A stretch of 64,000 nt of DNA from Cystobacter fuscus (lineage in GTDB: Bacteria > Myxococcota > Myxococcia > Myxococcales > Myxococcaceae). The stretch spans positions 434,001 to 498,000 of the forward strand of contig NZ_CP022098.1 of the NCBI RefSeq assembly GCF_002305875.1. The letters are read 5' to 3'. Position 1 is the first letter of the stretch. Every line of letters starts with the position of its first letter. The notes below the pieces were generated by a model that saw only the letters and a list, made by a program, of their open reading frames with translations, was not told the DNA's origin and ran no database searches. A program made the position numbers and the translations under genes. Of the stretch, positions 44,322-52,338 are shown one piece after another.

Positions 44322-45170
44322 TCAGCTGACGGGCAGGGAGACGGGCTCGGGCCCGAGGGGAAAGGCCTCGTCGATGCGGCGCAGCTCCGCCTCGGTGAGC
44401 GAGAGGGCGGCGGCCGCGGCGTTGTCGCGCACGTGCGCCTCGCGGCTGGCCTTGGGGATGGTGAAGAGCGAGGGCCGGCGCACGAGGAAGCGCAGCGCCA
44501 CCTGGCGGGGGGTGACGCCGTGGGCGCGGGCGATGGCCTCGAGCACGCGTCCGCCCGGGCTCTCCGGCTCGGGGAAGTTCCCGCTGCCGAACGGGCTGTA
44601 GGCCACCACGGCCACGCCCTGTTGCTCGCACCAGGGGATGACCGCGTGCTCGATGGCGCGCTCCTCCAGATGGTAGAGCACCTGGTTGCACGCGATGCGG
44701 CCCGGCCCGGCGATCGCCAGCACCTCCTCGAGCTCGTCCACGTCGAAGTTGCTCACGCCCCAGGAGCGCACCTTGCCCTCCCTCATCAGCCGCTCGAAGG
44801 CGCGCACGGTGCCTTCCAGCGGGTGGGCGCCGGGCCAGTGCAGGAGGTAGCAGTCGAGCCGGTCGGTGCGCAGCCGCTTGAGACTCCGCTCGCACGCGGC
44901 GACGGTGCCCTTCTCGGTGGCGTTGGAGGGCATCACCTTGGACACGAGGAACACCTCGTCGCGCCGGCCCGCGATGGCCTTGGACACGATGTCCTCCTCC
45001 ACTTGACCCTGTCCGTAGAGCTCGGCGGTGTCGAGGTGGGTCAGGCCGAGGTCCAACCCGGCCCGGAGGGCCCGGATGGCGCTCTCCGGATCATCCTCCT
45101 CCATCTGCCAGGTGCCCTGCCCGATGACGGGGACCACCACCCCGGTGCTTCCCAAGACGCGCTTCTCCAT
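44322..45170 (-). CDS. Aldo/keto reductase
   Basis: This 282-residue NADPH-dependent TIM-barrel oxidoreductase has the family motifs LDTAELYGQGQVEE (catalytic Asp and Tyr), LVSKVMPSNAT (catalytic Lys), YLLHWPG (catalytic His) and SWGVSNFDVDEL. The late IPKASREAHVRDNAAA segment binds NADP phosphate. The substrate is unknown. A clear GGAAGG lies 4-9 bases before the ATG at 45170, fixing the start. It is transcribed toward the PLP enzyme 49 bases away and probably shares its transcript. Confidence 0.94.
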   Translation of the reverse strand: MEKRVLGSTGVVVPVIGQGTWQMEEDDPESAIRALRAGLDLGLTHLDTAELYGQGQVEEDIVSKAIAGRRDEVFLVSKVMPSNATEKGTVAACERSLKRLRTDRLDCYLLHWPGAHPLEGTVRAFERLMREGKVRSWGVSNFDVDELEEVLAIAGPGRIACNQVLYHLEERAIEHAVIPWCEQQGVAVVAYSPFGSGNFPEPESPGGRVLEAIARAHGVTPRQVALRFLVRRPSLFTIPKASREAHVRDNAAAAALSLTEAELRRIDEAFPLGPEPVSLPVS

Positions 45171-45235
45171 GTGCCTTCCCTTCCTGTGCGGAGCATACGG
45201 CGGGCGGGGGCGGGGCCTGTGGCGCGGGGGCGGAG

Positions 45236-45868
45236 TCACCTCGCCCAGAGAACACTCAGCTCCAGGAGGAGGGGCGTGAAGGGCTCGGCGTGCACGTGGG
45301 CCGGACCGCCGTGCGTGCCCAGCGGCTCCCAGTGCGCGCCGTGCAGCCCGTAGACCTCCAAGGATTGCCGCAGCGGATCCACCAGCCACAGGTGGCGCAC
45401 ACCCTCGCGGGCGTAGACCTTCATCTTCTTTTCCCGGTCCAGTGACTTCGTGGAAGGAGAGAGCACCTCGCAGACCCAGTCGGGCGCGAGGGTGAAGCCC
45501 ACCACGTCGGGCATCTCCGGCATGCGCTCACGGCGCCAGGCGGCGAGGTCCGGCACCAGCACGTCCTCGCCCAGGTGCAGCTCGGGCTCGAAGAGGAGCA
45601 GCCATCCGCCCGGGCCTCCCCTTCCCTGGTGGAAGGGGTTGTAGAGCACTCCGAGCAGCGCGCTCTGCGCGAGCGCATGAGGGGAAGCGGGTCGGGGACT
45701 GGCGTACAGCTCGCCGTCCACCAGCTCCGCCACGAGATGCGGCGGGACTGCTTCCAGGTCCGCGTAGGTCGCCTTGCGCTTTTGGCTGCCGCCCATGCCT
45801 GGAGCATGGGCAGCCGGGCGTGTCTCTTCAAGGGCCGGGCGGGGAGCACCGCTGGATTCGGGATTCAT
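45236..45868 (-). CDS. Uma2-family (DUF820) PD-(D/E)XK protein
   Basis: This is a 210-residue protein of the Uma2/DUF820 family, which has a restriction-endonuclease-like fold and unknown biological role. Signature segments are ATYADLEAVPPHLVAELVDG, VPDLAAWRRERMP with the catalytic-type Asp, VCEVLSPSTKSLDREKKMKVY (the E and K pair) and GVRHLWLVDP. The ATG at 45796 would give the usual family start just before the ATYADLE segment; the listed start at 45868 adds 24 residues. It is transcribed toward the aldo/keto reductase, 65 bases away, and diverges from the DUF2267 gene. Confidence 0.88.
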   Translation of the reverse strand: MNPESSGAPRPALEETRPAAHAPGMGGSQKRKATYADLEAVPPHLVAELVDGELYASPRPASPHALAQSALLGVLYNPFHQGRGGPGGWLLLFEPELHLGEDVLVPDLAAWRRERMPEMPDVVGFTLAPDWVCEVLSPSTKSLDREKKMKVYAREGVRHLWLVDPLRQSLEVYGLHGAHWEPLGTHGGPAHVHAEPFTPLLLELSVLWAR

Positions 45869-46033
45869 GCGAACAAGCTATACCCTACCTCTGACATGGG
45901 GTAGCTGATGGTTTCTTCCGGAGTCGGGCGGTGTTGTCGCGGACGTCCATGCGCATCTTCAGATGGACACTCCCGACGGGTGACTCTCACGGCTCGCCTG
46001 CCTGGGTGCCACCGCTCGCGAGGAGGGATGGCG

Positions 46034-46660
46034 ATGATGAACGAGGAACTTCTGTCCGATGTGGCCGAGCACACCGGACAGGCTGGCACCCAGGACGCCG
46101 AGCGCACCGTGCGCGCGGTGCTCGACATCCTGGGCGAGTGCTTGAGCTGGCCCGTCATCCAGGCCGTGGCGGATGACCTTCCCGGCGCGCTGACCGCGGG
46201 CTTGAGGGAAGGGGTGGACCGCCAGGACTTCGACCTCGCGGAGTTCCAGGCGCGTGTCGCGGACCGGATGCAGGTACCGCTCGGACGCGCCGTGGAACTC
46301 GCGGACGTGGTCTGCCAGTTCCTCGCGGAGGCGCTGACCCCGGGGACGCTGCACCGGCTCCGCGAGGAGCTCCCCGAGCCCATGGGGGCGCTCTTCTCAC
46401 CCCGTGCGCCCGGCGAGCGCTTCGAGCCCGTCCACCTCGAGCCGAGCCGCGGGACGCTCGCGGAGGGACGGCCGGGAAGCACGCATCCCCTGTCCGAGGC
46501 CAGGCCCGAGCGGGCGCAATCCCAGTCCGTGGTGCTCACGGACAACCCCCATGGGGAGACGAAGCTCTCCAGTGCCACCGGGCTCACCCAGGAGCGCGAA
46601 GGGGAGACCCTCGCGACTGGACACTCCGGGTCGAACCGTCCCCTGAGCGAGCGGAAGTGA
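46034..46660 (+). CDS. DUF2267-domain protein
   Basis: This 208-residue soluble protein has a DUF2267 domain at residues 1-120 (AERTVRAVLDILGECLSWPV, VIQAVADDLPGALTAGL, FDLAEFQARVADRM). Its role is unknown, although DUF2267 proteins often sit in stress or envelope loci. AGGAGGG at 46021-46027 supports ATG 46034 over 46028. The C-terminal 80 residues are low-complexity, polar and probably disordered. Its final codons (LSERK and the stop) fall inside a segment duplicated from downstream of the gene at 52339, so the end of this protein is secondary. Confidence 0.85.
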   Translation: MMNEELLSDVAEHTGQAGTQDAERTVRAVLDILGECLSWPVIQAVADDLPGALTAGLREGVDRQDFDLAEFQARVADRMQVPLGRAVELADVVCQFLAEALTPGTLHRLREELPEPMGALFSPRAPGERFEPVHLEPSRGTLAEGRPGSTHPLSEARPERAQSQSVVLTDNPHGETKLSSATGLTQEREGETLATGHSGSNRPLSERK

Positions 46661-46800
46661 CCTCGAGGTTGGACCGACTGGGGCGGACGGTCCTTCCGCG
46701 CGACGGGCATTTTGCCATTGCGGGGTGGGATTGACTGATTCTGGAAGGGCTTCTCGGGCAAGGGATAGGCGATGGCGGTCGCACCGGACTCTTCCGAGTC
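46644..46800 (-). pseudogene. Degenerate copy of the 3' end of the kinase-accessory gene at 52339
   Basis: On the minus strand 46800-46660 reads EESGATAIAYPLPEKPFQNQ, then IPPRNGK and VARKDRPPQSVQP, closely matching the C terminus of the protein at 52339-53127. It lacks an in-frame ~96-bp block that encodes the NNGCWVALEQRPPC and KGKCYL segment. The stop codon is changed (TGA to CGA). There is no upstream part. It is a partial, non-functional duplicate that also supplies the end of the DUF2267 gene. Confidence 0.8.
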
Positions 46801-47015
46801 CTGGTGCTGGGCCTGCCATCCCCAAACGACGCCGCGTGCTTGAAAGGGACATTGGCGCCCTGACGTAAATGGTTGGCGTCCTGGTGTGTGTAGCGAAAAA
46901 GAAAAAAGGGGACACTGGGCCGCTGTCGACTCTGCTCGCATCACCTCGATAGCCAGACCCCTCCCATCCCCGCCAGGCTCGACATGAGGAGCCTTGGCAA
47001 AGAAAGGCAACAACC
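46801..47015. other. Gap between the duplicated fragment and the next lipoprotein
   Basis: No gene was seen. Bases 46897-46915 are A/G-rich (AAAAAGAAAAAAGGGG), unusual for this GC-rich window and possibly part of a promoter. AGAAAGG at 47001-47007 is the ribosome site of the following lipoprotein gene. Together with 46661-46800 this is a gene-poor stretch of 355 bases. Confidence 0.5.
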
Positions 47016-47963
47016 ATGAGCAATAACCGAGAGAGTTTCTTCCAGACGTGGCGCGGCGTGTCCCTGGCCGTGTTGGGCGCCGCATGGAGCCTGGCCGGCT
47101 GCGGCCCCACCCCCGAGCTGTCGGAGCGGGCCACCGGACTCCGTGAGGAGGGCGCCAGCCTGGCCACGTGTCCCTACAACTCGATCCAGTCGCGCGTGCA
47201 GCCGAACATCACGATTCCCTGGTCGCAGTCCCTCTCCATGACGCTGGGAGGGAGCATCAACGTGGGTGCGTTCCAGAATGGCTCCGGTCAGATCACCTCC
47301 TGCTGCACCACCCTCACCGTGACGGGTCCCAACGGCTACCTGGTCTATCCCGCCAACCTGGGCACGCTCACCCCGCCGAGCGTGGGGACCTATTATGTGA
47401 CCGCCACCTGCGGCGACCTCTCCGAGACGGCCACCGTCACCATCACGCCCAACACCGGCACGATCATCCTGCTCGAGAACGGCAGCATGGAGACGCAGAG
47501 CACGGCCCAGTACGGCACCATCGCCAACTGGGGCCCCAACGGAGCCTGGGCGTGGCATGCCCAGTATCCGCGCAACGGCAACTCGGGCCTGGGCGCCCGT
47601 TTCGGCTACTACTCGGCCGGCACCCAGGAGACGGTGGGTCAGCTGATCCCCGGGCTGCGCTTCCAGGCCAACAAGAGCTACACCTTCCGCAGCTATGCCC
47701 AGGGCGGGGGAGACAACACGGGCGTCGTGCCCTACCAGATCGGCTACGCCGCGATCGACAACACTCCCACCTCCTTCGTGGCGCTCGTCACGGGCCGCGT
47801 CACGGTGGGGGCGGACTGGGTGCTGACCAGTGGCGTGACCTTCGTCGCCCCTGCCTCTGGCGTTCCGCTGGGCAAGCAGGTCATGGTCCGCTTCGGTCAG
47901 GGCACCGACGGCGGTGTGGGTGACATCTGGTTCGACAACCTCGAGTTGCGCACCATGCCCTGA
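47016..47963 (+). CDS. Secreted lipoprotein with beta-sandwich domains
   Basis: This 315-residue protein has a signal peptide ending LAGC (Cys29 region; MSNNRESFFQTWRG precedes the hydrophobic core). Residues about 50-145 resemble an Ig-like/PKD fold (TLTVTGPNGYLVYPAN, GTYYVTATCGD, ETATVTITP). Residues about 150-315 form a carbohydrate-binding-like jelly roll (LLENGSMETQ, NKSYTFRSYAQGG, RFGQGTDGGVGDIWFDNLEL). It is probably a surface adhesin or polysaccharide-binding protein. There is no catalytic pattern. AGAAAGG precedes the ATG. It ends in a pair of hairpins facing the GH71/99-like gene. Confidence 0.85.
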   Translation: MSNNRESFFQTWRGVSLAVLGAAWSLAGCGPTPELSERATGLREEGASLATCPYNSIQSRVQPNITIPWSQSLSMTLGGSINVGAFQNGSGQITSCCTTLTVTGPNGYLVYPANLGTLTPPSVGTYYVTATCGDLSETATVTITPNTGTIILLENGSMETQSTAQYGTIANWGPNGAWAWHAQYPRNGNSGLGARFGYYSAGTQETVGQLIPGLRFQANKSYTFRSYAQGGGDNTGVVPYQIGYAAIDNTPTSFVALVTGRVTVGADWVLTSGVTFVAPASGVPLGKQVMVRFGQGTDGGVGDIWFDNLELRTMP

Positions 47964-47996
47964 GTCCTCGCGCGGACGGCGCGTATAAGCCGTACG

Positions 47997-48040
47997 AGGT
48001 GTTTGACACCTTCTGGGGGGCACCTTCCGGGGCCCCCCAG
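47997..48040. terminator. Double hairpin between convergent genes
   Basis: AGGTGT (47997-48002) pairs with ACACCT (48006-48011). CTGGGGGGC (48013-48021) pairs perfectly with GCCCCCCAG (48032-48040). They lie in the 97 bases between convergent stops, without a T-run. A bidirectional termination region is likely. Confidence 0.55.
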
Positions 48041-48060
48041 CCTCGCGCACCCATCCGAGC

Positions 48061-49938
48061 CTAGTCTCTGATTTCGATGTCGTCGACGTAGCCGACGAAG
48101 TCACCCGTCAGGGGACCGTAGTCGTAGGTGATCAAGATCCTGTCGATCGTCTTGCCCGCGAGCCACTGACCGATCCGGGATGTCGTCTGCGTCCATGCGT
48201 TGACGGTGCCGCGGCTGGCTCCCGGGTGCATGCCGACGCCGTTGACGTCCGTCGCGCCCGAGTCCCGCAGGGACGAACCGTCCGTCATGATGAGATCCAC
48301 GGTCACGTGCTGGGAGAGGCTGTTCTGTGGGTAGGTCCAGAAGGACAACTGGGTCGACGCCTGCACCGGGATGTGGACGTCGTAGGCCTTGAAGTACGCG
48401 AAGGAGCCCGTGGCCGCGGTATCGCGCCCGGAGATTCGCAGGGCCCTGCTTCCGCCGTGGGCGCGTTCGCCCGAGACGACGCCGAACCCGACGCTGCCGG
48501 TGCCTCCAGGGCCTGTCACCCCCACGCTTCCCCCTCCCGTCGGATCGATGGTGTTGCTCCACGTGAGCGCGGCATCCGTTTCCTCCCCACCCGAGCGGAA
48601 CCAGACGGGTCCGTTCGTGTAGGGGATGGGAACGGTCGGCGTGAGCGCATCGAGCCCTTCGATCATCCGCGTCGCCTTGCCCGCCAGGCGCAGGTAGAAG
48701 TCGGAGGAGATGTAGCTGCCGTCGGAGCTCAGCGTGAGGAAGTACTGGTTGGTGGGCGTCATCGACGAGTCCTCGGCCGCCTTCGCGATGGCCGTTCCCT
48801 CGTCGTACTCGTCGAACATGGCGATATAGGCGGCGGGGATGCCCGCGCTCCGGATGTTGAAGGCCTGCCTCCACAGGAACGTGCCCCCGCGCCGGGGGAT
48901 CTCGTTCTTCGGCCCGCCGTTCCAGTTGTACCAGGCGAAGCCGGGGAACAGGACCGGCTGGTAGGCCATGCCGTAGGTGGCGCAGTAGTCGCGGTCGGGA
49001 ATCACGTGGGTGTTCTTGTAGCTGTCGATCTCCACGTCGTGCTTGTAGCGCCCGACGGTCCACGGAGAGATCATGTGGAACTTCTTGTACACCTCGGTGA
49101 AGCCCGGCTTCGAGTCTCCGCTGCTGGTGCGCCAGTTCGTCGGCACTCCGCCAATGACATAGGTGCCCTGGGCTCGGAACCAGTCGATGAGCTCCGAGGA
49201 GCGTGCCGCGGAGTTCGACCGATCCGTGAAGCCCACTCCCCAGATGGCCACCACCGGTTTTCCGTCCTGCACCGCGTAGCGGGAGGACGAGGTGAGCTGG
49301 AGCTGGCCGACGATCGTCTTCGTCCAGTCGTCCTTGATCATCTGGACGAAGGTGGCGTCGTCCATGCCGGAAATGTCATACATGATATAGAAGAGGCGCC
49401 CGGTCGCCTCGGCGGCGGTCTTCACCTTGGTGGCGACGCTGTTGCGGTGCTCCATGAACACCCCATCCGTCGTCATGAACCGCTGCACCGCGGCTCCGTC
49501 GATGCCGTACTGCTGCATCCACTGGAAATGCTTGTTCACGACGTCCGCCGAGTACGAGGAGAACAGCTTCGCTGGCGCTCCGTTTCCCAGCGGCGCATAG
49601 CCGGTCTGGAAGAGCGACCCGGGCGGGTACTCCGAGACGTCCGGGTACAAATCGAAGCTCTGATAACCCGGAGCGGGCATTCCCTGGTTGGACCGGTAGG
49701 TCCCCCCCGACCAGTGGTACCACCGCTCGACCGGCGACCCGTCACCATAGGCCGAGAACCAGCCCTGGTAACCGGCGATGACCTTGTCCTTGATCCCCTG
49801 CGAGACGACCGCCTGTGTCGCCTCACCCGCTGGTTCCGTGGGGCGCGGCTGCATGGCTTCATCCTGCTCCACGCATCCCGCCACGTTGACCGCCAGGGAC
49901 ACCGCCAGCAGCAACCTGCTCAAGCGTCTTGCATTCAT
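48061..49938 (-). CDS. GH71/99-like glycoside hydrolase lipoprotein
   Basis: This 625-residue exported lipoprotein has the signal NARRLSRLLLAVSLAVNVAGC. Residues about 60-420 match the alpha-mannanase/alpha-glucanase-like (GH71/GH99) barrel: AGYQGWFSAYGDGSPVERWYHW, then FYIMYDISGMDD, VVAIWGVGF and MISPWTVGRY. FDEYDEGTAI near residue 385 holds the acidic residues. A C-terminal carbohydrate-binding-like module ends VGYVDDIEIRD. It probably degrades mannan or glucan at the surface. The start at 49938 lacks a clear ribosome site; a TTGACA on the minus strand at 49973-49968 may be its -35 element. It diverges from the beta-propeller gene. Confidence 0.88.
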   Translation of the reverse strand: MNARRLSRLLLAVSLAVNVAGCVEQDEAMQPRPTEPAGEATQAVVSQGIKDKVIAGYQGWFSAYGDGSPVERWYHWSGGTYRSNQGMPAPGYQSFDLYPDVSEYPPGSLFQTGYAPLGNGAPAKLFSSYSADVVNKHFQWMQQYGIDGAAVQRFMTTDGVFMEHRNSVATKVKTAAEATGRLFYIMYDISGMDDATFVQMIKDDWTKTIVGQLQLTSSSRYAVQDGKPVVAIWGVGFTDRSNSAARSSELIDWFRAQGTYVIGGVPTNWRTSSGDSKPGFTEVYKKFHMISPWTVGRYKHDVEIDSYKNTHVIPDRDYCATYGMAYQPVLFPGFAWYNWNGGPKNEIPRRGGTFLWRQAFNIRSAGIPAAYIAMFDEYDEGTAIAKAAEDSSMTPTNQYFLTLSSDGSYISSDFYLRLAGKATRMIEGLDALTPTVPIPYTNGPVWFRSGGEETDAALTWSNTIDPTGGGSVGVTGPGGTGSVGFGVVSGERAHGGSRALRISGRDTAATGSFAYFKAYDVHIPVQASTQLSFWTYPQNSLSQHVTVDLIMTDGSSLRDSGATDVNGVGMHPGASRGTVNAWTQTTSRIGQWLAGKTIDRILITYDYGPLTGDFVGYVDDIEIRD

Positions 49939-50128
49939 CCCGAAGGAGTACAAATCAGCACCCTGACTGTCAAGTAATATTGGATAAAGCCGTTTAATGT
50001 GGATGAGCGGAATGGGTTGGGGGTGTTTCCCCTCCCTTTGGTGGGGGCGATGTCGCGGCGTGGCTTGGTAACTCCCCTTGCGTTGCGGTTCAGACTGCAA
50101 CGCTGACTCCTCCTGGAGAGGTCCAACG

Positions 50129-51373
50129 ATGATGACCCAGCAAGTGGGCGTGAGCCTGTGTCGATGGTGCGCTCGAGCCGTTTCGTTGTTCTCCGCCGTG
50201 TCGATGTTGATTTCTTTCAGTGCCGCCGCCCAGACGCCGATGCGCGACGTCCTGTTGGTCGGCAACAACTGGGACGGGACCGCCGACGTCATTGACGTGC
50301 GGACCTACCAGCGGTTGAAGCGCATCAACGTGATTCCGGACCAGAGCGAGCGGATGCAGGAGATCCTGCTCGACCCGGCGCGCCTGACGTACTTCCTGCT
50401 CATCCGCGAGCAGGTGGGCGAGGGCCACGATCAGTTCGTGGATGACATGTTCGCCTCGAAGGACGGGCAGATCATCTACGTCTCGCGGCCCAGCTTCGCG
50501 GACGTCGTTGCCATCCATGTGGGCACCGGAAGGATCCAGTGGCGGAGGCGGGTCGACGGTCAGCGCGCCGACCACATGGCCATCTCGCCGGATGGTACCC
50601 GGCTCGCCGTCTCGGCCTCGACGGCCAATCGCGTGAACATCATCGACACGGCCACGGGGAACCTCGTCGGCTCCTTCCCCGCGGGGGACAACCCGCACGA
50701 GAACAACTACTCCCGCGACGGCAGCAAGATCTTCAATGCCAGCATCGGCTTCGTCTACACGCCGTTCGATACCCCGGACCTGGACGGCACCAAGGGTGAG
50801 CGCTTTCTCCAGATCGTCGATGCGCGCACGCTGCAGGTCCTCAAGAGGATCAACGTGCGCCAGAAGCTCGCCGCGCTCGGGATGCCCGACATGAGTGCGT
50901 CGGTCCGGCCGATGGCGCTTTCCCCCGACGAGCGGTTCCTCTACTTCCAGGTGTCGTTCTTCCACGGCTTCGTGGAGTACGACCTGCAGGAGGATCTCGT
51001 GACGCGGCTTGCCCACCTGCCGGTCCCCGAGGAAGTCCAAGCGCTGCGCCGTGACCAGTACGTCCTCGACTCCGCCCACCACGGACTCGCGATGAGCGGC
51101 GATGGGACCAAGCTCTGCGTGGCGGGAACGATGTCCAACTACGCGGCGATCGTCTCACGCGAGACGCTCCGCTACCGCATCCACCCGCTCGGCGCGCGGA
51201 CCTACTGGGCGACCACCAGCGCCGATGGCAACTACTGCTTCGTCTCGGTGGCGGGCGACGACACCGTGTCGGTCCTCTCCTACGCGACCGAGCAGGAAGT
51301 GGCCCGAATCCCCGTCGGCGACCACCCACAGCGTGCGCGCACCGCGAAACTCGCGGCGCCGCTCTTCCCCTGA
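50129..51373 (+). CDS. Secreted YncE-like beta-propeller protein
   Basis: This 414-residue protein has a signal peptide (LFSAVSMLISFSAAAQT). It has seven or so propeller blades: VIDVRTYQRLKRINVIPDQ, MFASKDGQIIYVSRPSFADVVAIHV, MAISPDGTRLAVSAS, VNIIDTATGNLVGSF and LSYATEQEVARIPVGDHPQR are the repeat signatures of YncE/NHL-like proteins. It probably binds a ligand, nucleic acid or protein in the periplasm; no catalytic site is seen. The start at 50129 is supported by TGGAGAGG 8 bases ahead, and ATG 50132 is equivalent. A strong hairpin and two tandem 37-bp repeats follow. Confidence 0.87.
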   Translation: MMTQQVGVSLCRWCARAVSLFSAVSMLISFSAAAQTPMRDVLLVGNNWDGTADVIDVRTYQRLKRINVIPDQSERMQEILLDPARLTYFLLIREQVGEGHDQFVDDMFASKDGQIIYVSRPSFADVVAIHVGTGRIQWRRRVDGQRADHMAISPDGTRLAVSASTANRVNIIDTATGNLVGSFPAGDNPHENNYSRDGSKIFNASIGFVYTPFDTPDLDGTKGERFLQIVDARTLQVLKRINVRQKLAALGMPDMSASVRPMALSPDERFLYFQVSFFHGFVEYDLQEDLVTRLAHLPVPEEVQALRRDQYVLDSAHHGLAMSGDGTKLCVAGTMSNYAAIVSRETLRYRIHPLGARTYWATTSADGNYCFVSVAGDDTVSVLSYATEQEVARIPVGDHPQRARTAKLAAPLFP

Positions 51374-51432
51374 AGAACTCCGGTTCAGCTCGGAGCACAT
51401 GCCTGGCGACGTCCAGCGCGTCGCGTCTACAC

Positions 51433-51465
51433 CTGCTCGAGGGGCTCAGCTGCTCCCTCGAGCAG
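51433..51465 (+). terminator. Strong hairpin after the beta-propeller gene
   Basis: CTGCTCGAGGG (51433-51443) pairs perfectly with CCCTCGAGCAG (51455-51465), with an 11-base loop, 60 bases after the stop. The 11-bp stem is one of the best in the window; no T-run follows. Confidence 0.6.
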
Positions 51466-51479
51466 TCCTCCATCCGCGG

Positions 51480-51560
51480 CCACGGTCCGTCACGCGCCCA
51501 TCACGCGGACCAACGTCACGAGGCCATGGTCCGTCACGCTCCCATCACGTGGGCCAACGT
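51480..51560. repeat. Two 37-bp direct repeats, 44-bp period
   Basis: Bases 51480-51516 and 51524-51560 match at 33 of 37 positions (CC[AC/AT]GGTCCGTCACG...CCAACGT). They lie in the spacer between two secreted-protein genes. Their role is unknown; operator duplication or a vestigial duplicated gene end are possibilities. Confidence 0.75.
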
Positions 51561-51681
51561 ATGAAGCGCCCACTCCACCGGTACCCACGAGTCGATGGAT
51601 CGTCTTCGAGGGGGGGCGCGTGGGTCTTCGGTGAGAGTGCGGTTCCATCCCATGTCGATGAAATATCTGGAGGAAGTCCAC

Positions 51682-52227
51682 ATGAACGTCGTATCGAGCA
51701 TTTCGGGTGTTGCTCTGGCCATTGCCCTGTCCGCGGCGCCTGCGTACGCGAGCGCGCCCATTGCGTGCAGCACCCGCGTCGATTCCTTCCTGAACGCCTC
51801 GCGGTCCGACGGCAAGCGGGTCCTGGGCATCGGGTCCGCGGTGACCGCCCGTGGAGCCCTTGGCTTCACGCACTTCGCGATGGCGCAGGGCTATCAGATC
51901 GAGACGACTCCGCTTCACACGCCGGCGGCAGCCCAGAGCGCGACGTTCGCGCTCGGGTACAACGCGACGTCGGACGTGTTCACGGGGGATTTCACCGAGG
52001 TGTTCACCGACCGTGGCAACGGCGACGAGGATCGCACCTCCCTGTGGGTCGCGCGCGGCGGAAGCTTCTGGCTCCGCTCCGTCACCTGGAGCGGCAGCTG
52101 GCTGCAGTTGCAGAACGTCGTGTGCTACGCCGGCCCGCAGAACCAGCTGGTGGTGACGGGAAGCATCGACAACCCGGGCTTCGGGAGCGACCACTGGTCC
52201 TTCGTGCTCGTTCGCGATGCCCAGTGA
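51682..52227 (+). CDS. Small secreted protein of unknown function
   Basis: This 181-residue protein has a Sec signal (SISGVALAIALSAAPAYASA) and a compact, mostly beta mature part (IACSTRVDSFLN, LGIGSAVTARGALGFTHFAM, VWVARGGSFWLRSVTWSG). I recognise no family. There are two Cys in the mature protein, one near the start and one in NVVCYAGP, which could form a disulfide. The ATG at 51682 has GGAGGA 7 bases ahead, better than the upstream ATG at 51652. Convergent with the next gene through a large hairpin. Confidence 0.75.
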   Translation: MNVVSSISGVALAIALSAAPAYASAPIACSTRVDSFLNASRSDGKRVLGIGSAVTARGALGFTHFAMAQGYQIETTPLHTPAAAQSATFALGYNATSDVFTGDFTEVFTDRGNGDEDRTSLWVARGGSFWLRSVTWSGSWLQLQNVVCYAGPQNQLVVTGSIDNPGFGSDHWSFVLVRDAQ

Positions 52228-52266
52228 TGACCTCTGCTGAGCAGGGAGCACGACGGCGTTGATGCT

Positions 52267-52307
52267 CACGTGGCCCGGGCAATGGGGGGCGTTGCCCGGG
52301 CCGCGTG
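52267..52307. terminator. Large hairpin between convergent genes
   Basis: GGCCCGGGCAA (52272-52282) pairs perfectly with TTGCCCGGGCC (52292-52302), extended by CACG/CGTG across one mismatch, with a 9-base loop. It lies 40 bases after the secreted-protein stop and 32 before the opposing stop. Confidence 0.65.
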
Positions 52308-52338
52308 GCACCTTGCTCTTGAGCGAGCGGAAGTGACC

